DNA from: G963556115 sp963675945
GTDB lineage: Bacteria > Planctomycetota > SZUA-567
DNA: 64,000 bases
NCBI GenBank assembly: GCA_963675945.1
Contig: OY780932.1
Span: forward strand, 1,674,001 to 1,738,000
Direction: 5' to 3'
Shown here: positions 60,540 through 64,000 of the stretch, one piece after another
Layout of the letters: each line of letters begins with the position of its first letter
How positions within the stretch are numbered: position 1 is the stretch's first letter
Notes under the pieces: model-generated
What the model was told of the DNA's origin: nothing
Database searches by the model: none
Seen by the model: only the letters and a program-made list of their open reading frames with translations
Position numbers and translations under genes: made by a program

Positions 60540-61526
60540 ATGAATCAGTTTGTGGGAAAAACAATTGGTGTGTTAAATAAATTCAGGTACCTGACAGGGC
60601 TTACTCTGGTATTTATTATAGCTATCCTTATGAGCCCGGCTAAAAGAAAATCCGGAGATCTGATTTTCTTAACATTTGATAATCTCTCCGATATTATGCG
60701 GCAGGTGTCGGAAAATGGTATCATCGCTTTGGGTATGACTCTGGTTATCATCTCAGGCGGGATAGATCTTTCGGTAGGGAGTATCCTCGCGCTTTCAGCT
60801 ACACTGGTGGCAAAACTGCTGACGCAGTGGAATCCCGGCGGTATGTCACCTACTCTGCATATCTTTGCATGTATTATGATTACCCTGGCTGTATGTTCAT
60901 TATGTGGCACGATCATGGGCGGAGTAATTTCACGCTTTAAAATTCAACCCTTTATTGTGACCCTTGCTGGTATGATCGGACTCAGGGGCTTTGCCAGATA
61001 TATCACCGGCAATACCAATATTGATATCGGCTTCAGCGACAATACCTCAGCTATATTTGCCAACGCTATATCGCATAAATCCATCATCATCGGGGTCTTT
61101 ATTGTCTTGGCGGTAATATTTTACATTATTCTTACTAAAACGGTATTTGGATTGAGGGTCAAATCCATCGGTGACAATGCAAACGCTTCAAAGTATGCCG
61201 GACTTCCGGTTTCAAGAATACTCATCTCAGTATATGCCATATCAGGGCTGATGTGTGGCATCGCCGGTATTCTCCATGCCGCGCAGAATCATCAGGGGAG
61301 TCCGAATGACGGAGTTTCATATGAGCTTGACGCTATTGCTTCAGTCGTGATCGGAGGTGCGAGTATGAATGGGGGCAAAGGCTCGATTGTCGGAACCGTT
61401 ATCGGTGCCTTGATCCTTGGAATTCTGACCAATATGTTCCGTTTGCGCGGTATTGATATAAATATTGAAATGATGTTTAAAGCTGTGATTATTGTGGTTG
61501 CGGTAAAGCTTCAGACATCAAAATAA
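60540..61526 (+). CDS. Ribose-type ABC permease
   Basis: The 328-residue protein has about ten hydrophobic segments with the RbsC hallmarks NGIIALGMTLVIISGGIDLS followed by VGSILALSA, SRFKIQPFIVTLAGMIGLRG, and VSYELDAIASVVIGGASMNG. The start at 60540 follows AAGGG. It lies 16 bp after the ATPase, so the two form one transporter. Confidence 0.93.
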   Translation: MNQFVGKTIGVLNKFRYLTGLTLVFIIAILMSPAKRKSGDLIFLTFDNLSDIMRQVSENGIIALGMTLVIISGGIDLSVGSILALSATLVAKLLTQWNPGGMSPTLHIFACIMITLAVCSLCGTIMGGVISRFKIQPFIVTLAGMIGLRGFARYITGNTNIDIGFSDNTSAIFANAISHKSIIIGVFIVLAVIFYIILTKTVFGLRVKSIGDNANASKYAGLPVSRILISVYAISGLMCGIAGILHAAQNHQGSPNDGVSYELDAIASVVIGGASMNGGKGSIVGTVIGALILGILTNMFRLRGIDINIEMMFKAVIIVVAVKLQTSK

Positions 61527-61604
61527 GTGTGAGGTAGATGTGTGTGTCGATAATACTTGTGTTGAGTATTATACTATTTGTTATGCTTTTGTTTGGGAGT
61601 AAAT

Positions 61605-62555
61605 ATGAAAAATTTATTGTTACTGAGTTTGGTGGTTGTATTGACTTTGTTTGTAAGTGCGGCCAAGGCTGAAGAAGCGAAGAAACTCGTAATTTTCAGT
61701 CAGTGCAATAATGCGGAGCCGTACCGTGCGGCGCAGAATGCGCGTTTTAAGGAACTGTGGGCAAATTATGATGATGTTGATTTTGAGATAATGGATGCGC
61801 AGATGGATAGCAGTAGACAGATATCGCAGATTGAGACTGCAATCCGTAAAGAACCGGATCTCTTGATTGTTGCGCCGCTTGAAAGAGGACCGCTTTCAAA
61901 CATTGTCGGCAAAGCCAAAGCTGCCGGAATACCGGTAATCTGTCTGGAGAGAGATATTGAAAATCATGATAATTTCACAACCTGGGTGCGTTCTGATAAC
62001 TATGTTATCGGCCAGCAGGCTGGATACTATATTGTGAATTATCTGACAGATAAATTCGGCGAACCTAAGGGCAAAGTCGTTGATCTGCGCGGTACTTTAG
62101 GGGTTGAAGCGGAAATTAACCGTTATAATGGCGCCTGGGATGTTATCAATAAGTATCCGGAAATCAAACTTGTTCAGGAGTCTGTTGTTGGTTGGTTGCA
62201 GAGCAAAGCCCGTGAACGAATGACCGAGATCTTACGCGCACAACCTGAGATTGATGTGGTCTACGCGCATAATGATCCAATGGCGGTTGGAGCCTATCTT
62301 GCAACCAAAGATTTAGGTCGTGAAGAAGAGATGATTTTTGTCGGTGTTGATGGCCTGAATGGTCCTGGTGGCGGTATACAGAAGGTAAAGGATGGGGTAA
62401 TCAATGCGACATTCGTTTATCCGTTGTGTGCTGACAAGGCAGTTGAGGTTGGATATGAAATGCTGAGTGATCCCAACTTCACCCCTGAAAAACAGTATGC
62501 TGTAGATTCACAGATGGTTACAAAAGAAAATGCAACCAAGCTCTATAAAGAGTAG
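61605..62555 (+). CDS. Periplasmic sugar-binding protein (Peripla_BP_4 family), first of two
   Basis: The 316-residue protein has a signal peptide (MKNLLLLSLVVVLTLFVSAA, cut near AKAEE). The mature part has the ribose-binding-like pattern: VIFSQCNNAEPYRAAQNARF, DLLIVAPLERGPLSNIVGKA, KAAGIPVICLERDI, GWLQSKARERMTEIL and YAHNDPMAVGAYLATKDLG. GGGAG precedes the start. It differs greatly from the second binding protein in the operon, so the two probably offer different ligands to one permease. Confidence 0.9.
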   Translation: MKNLLLLSLVVVLTLFVSAAKAEEAKKLVIFSQCNNAEPYRAAQNARFKELWANYDDVDFEIMDAQMDSSRQISQIETAIRKEPDLLIVAPLERGPLSNIVGKAKAAGIPVICLERDIENHDNFTTWVRSDNYVIGQQAGYYIVNYLTDKFGEPKGKVVDLRGTLGVEAEINRYNGAWDVINKYPEIKLVQESVVGWLQSKARERMTEILRAQPEIDVVYAHNDPMAVGAYLATKDLGREEEMIFVGVDGLNGPGGGIQKVKDGVINATFVYPLCADKAVEVGYEMLSDPNFTPEKQYAVDSQMVTKENATKLYKE

Positions 62556-62635
62556 TTTGCTGAGATAAGTTCTAGAGAAAACAGTGCATATTTTGTATAA
62601 GCTATGGAATTCGTTTAACATGAAGAAAGGTTAAC

Positions 62636-63727
62636 ATGAATATAAAAAAGAGCATACTGCTTGCTTTGGGGGCGGTCTTTGCAATCTCAAGTGCAGTAAT
62701 GTCAAATGTGTCGGCGGCTGAAAAACCGTTTATACCCATCGTCTCCAAGGGTGATCAGAATGATTTCTGGCAGCAGGTAAAGCTTGGGGCGAAAGCTGCT
62801 GCGGATAAATACGGTGTCGACTATACCTTTGAGGGGCCGGCGGCGGAGAGTGATGTTGCAACTCAGGTGGATATTTTCAACAATGCTATGGCGAAAAATC
62901 CAGTGGCAATCGCACTTGCAGCTATTGATACTACTGCCATCATCGATCAGCTGCAGTCTTGTCTGGATAATAATATTCCGGTTATTGGTTTTGATTCAGG
63001 TGTGCCAGACGCTCCCCAGGGCGCAATCTATGCCACCGCTTCTACCGATAATTATAATGCTGCCGGTATTGCTGCGGAAAAACTCTTTGCCCAGATAAAG
63101 GATAAGATTGTCGCGGCAGATTCTGAGAATCCGGTTACCATTGTCGTGATGAACTCCGATGCTTCCGGCGAATCTCTGCTCAGCCGAGGCAAAGGCTTTA
63201 GGGATGCAATGGTAGATATTATCATCAAGAATACCCCAAAGACCTTTGATGATATCAAAGTTATCGGGAATCCCGCCTATATTGCGGAAAAAAGTCCGGT
63301 ACAGGGGGATAAGGTAATTATCAACATGGTGGTTCCCGCATCCTGTTCGGCTACTGATACGACTGCTGCGGCTTATGCTGTGCTTAATAAGGTTGAATCA
63401 GATAATATTGCCGGGATGTTCTGCTCAAATGAAGCTACGGTAAAAGGGCTGCTGGCTGCAACCAGTGACGGAGAAGATCTTGGCTATAATTACAAGGACA
63501 TGGTTATTATCGGTTTTGATGCCGGTGCCGGTCAGAAGAATGCGGTACGCAAGGGTTATTTCTTTGGTTCAATTACTCAGGATCCATACTCTATAGGTTA
63601 CCGTGCGATTGAACTGGCGTACAAGGCATACAAAGGTGAAAAGGTCTCCGATGTCGATACCGGTGCTAAATTTTATGACAGTAAGAATATGGACGACCCC
63701 GACATCAAGGGACTACTCTACGATTGA
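62636..63727 (+). CDS. Periplasmic sugar-binding protein (Peripla_BP_4 family), second of two
   Basis: The 363-residue protein has a signal peptide (SILLALGAVFAISSAVMSNV, cut near VSAAEKP). The mature part has PIVSKGDQNDFWQQVKLGAK, NNAMAKNPVAIALAAIDTTA, NIPVIGFDSGVPDAPQG, FCSNEATVKGLLAAT, and GFDAGAGQKNAVRKG, which match sugar-binding type 1 receptors. It resembles receptors for ketohexoses or autoinducer-2-like sugars in form, but the ligand is unknown. It ends the operon before a terminator at 63888. Confidence 0.9.
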   Translation: MNIKKSILLALGAVFAISSAVMSNVSAAEKPFIPIVSKGDQNDFWQQVKLGAKAAADKYGVDYTFEGPAAESDVATQVDIFNNAMAKNPVAIALAAIDTTAIIDQLQSCLDNNIPVIGFDSGVPDAPQGAIYATASTDNYNAAGIAAEKLFAQIKDKIVAADSENPVTIVVMNSDASGESLLSRGKGFRDAMVDIIIKNTPKTFDDIKVIGNPAYIAEKSPVQGDKVIINMVVPASCSATDTTAAAYAVLNKVESDNIAGMFCSNEATVKGLLAATSDGEDLGYNYKDMVIIGFDAGAGQKNAVRKGYFFGSITQDPYSIGYRAIELAYKAYKGEKVSDVDTGAKFYDSKNMDDPDIKGLLYD

Positions 63728-63887
63728 TTTGTCAGACCTGAATTGTTGCCAGAGTAAATGGAGTACCGTGTGCTGCTGGTCGTAATGCAGGAATTCATCC
63801 TAACATGTTTCGGCTTCACGACATTGATATACATTTGCTTAGTATGCTGGTTGCACCTATTGTCTGTCTGAACCAGTTGAATAACAA

Positions 63888-63931
63888 TCCCCAAGCCGGA
63901 GTACTATTCGGTTTGGGGACTATGTTTTTTT
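63888..63931 (+). terminator. Rho-independent terminator of the sugar ABC operon
   Basis: TCCCCAAGCCG pairs with CGGTTTGGGGA (one G-U pair) around a ten-base loop, followed by CTATG and seven T residues. The remaining bases to the window edge contain no clear gene. Confidence 0.75.
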
Positions 63932-64000
63932 ATAAGTAAGTTGTGCTTATAACGAGTACGTATGGGGTGTTACAGGTCTTGCTGTTCAAAGTAGCTGAAG

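Noticed and set aside
1..64000. rRNA, CRISPR arrays or prophage
   Set aside because: No rRNA-like conserved stretches, regular repeat-spacer arrays, integrases or phage structural genes were seen.

Overview
The window looks like chromosomal DNA of a Gram-negative, largely anaerobic bacterium whose genus I cannot name from sequence alone. Supporting signs are a hybrid-cluster protein with a TTGAC-N4-GTCAA operator, a ferredoxin-nitroreductase fusion, a Cys-rich flavoprotein, TRAP and ribose-type ABC importers with cleavable signal peptides, a Tat lipoprotein, Mrp plus IscU-like Fe-S genes, and much PAS/GAF/GGDEF/HD-GYP signalling. Most genes are of balanced base composition, with AT-rich spacers. 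Two stretches, about 23.6-26.9 kb and 54.97-58.9 kb, are clearly more AT-rich and look acquired.

Layout. 1-2.5 kb: a permease-less cluster of binding protein (cut by the window edge), CobW/HypB-like GTPase and odd ABC ATPase. 2.6-10.4 kb: a soluble hybrid histidine kinase, an orphan NikMN metal-transport protein and a membrane diguanylate cyclase. 10.6-18.3 kb: a sugar locus (xylulokinase, ROK regulator, ureidoglycolate-lyase-like cupin, SDR) interleaved with a promoter-hairpin-terminator small RNA gene, a Tat-lipoprotein amidase and a GT87 membrane glycosyltransferase. 18.5-23.3 kb: a zinc-ribbon membrane peptide, hcp, then a GATase-cobT-ZIP transporter run. 23.5-26.8 kb: tRNA-Glu(CTC) followed by a decayed island (MarR, frameshifted MATE pump, IS1595 and IS3 remnants). 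26.9-32.7 kb: TRAP transporter, DapA-family aldolase, C69 dipeptidase. 32.8-33.4 kb: an IS200-type remnant with hairpin ends. 33.5-39.3 kb: flavoprotein, unknown secreted protein, amino-acid ABC transporter whose binding protein and permease are fused, and a sugar 3-epimerase-like protein. 39.4-43 kb: a metal group (TIGR03943 protein, DUF318 permease, orphan ZnuA, small Cys/His membrane protein). 43.2-52.9 kb: MBL-fold enzyme, ferredoxin-nitroreductase, HD-GYP protein, an RbsC-like permease carrying an N-terminal zinc ribbon, a second hybrid kinase, and a PAS-degenerate GGDEF protein next to the tail of another GGDEF gene. 53.1-54.9 kb: Mrp-thioesterase-IscU operon. 55-57.3 kb: HTH/nucleotidyltransferase pair with upstream repeats, then an EEP-family nuclease. 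57.7-63.9 kb: GntR regulator and a ribose-type ABC operon with two different binding proteins.

Themes: metal handling recurs (NikMN, CobW-like GTPase, ZIP, DUF318/TIGR03943, ZnuA) but several transporters lack their usual partners here, so they must use parts encoded elsewhere or do something else. c-di-GMP signalling is represented by one apparently active cyclase, one HD-GYP phosphodiesterase and one probably dead GGDEF protein. The least explained parts are the binding protein/GTPase/ABC triad at the left edge, the zinc-ribbon RbsC-like orphan, the small RNA gene at 12.4-12.5 kb, and the HTH-nucleotidyltransferase pair.
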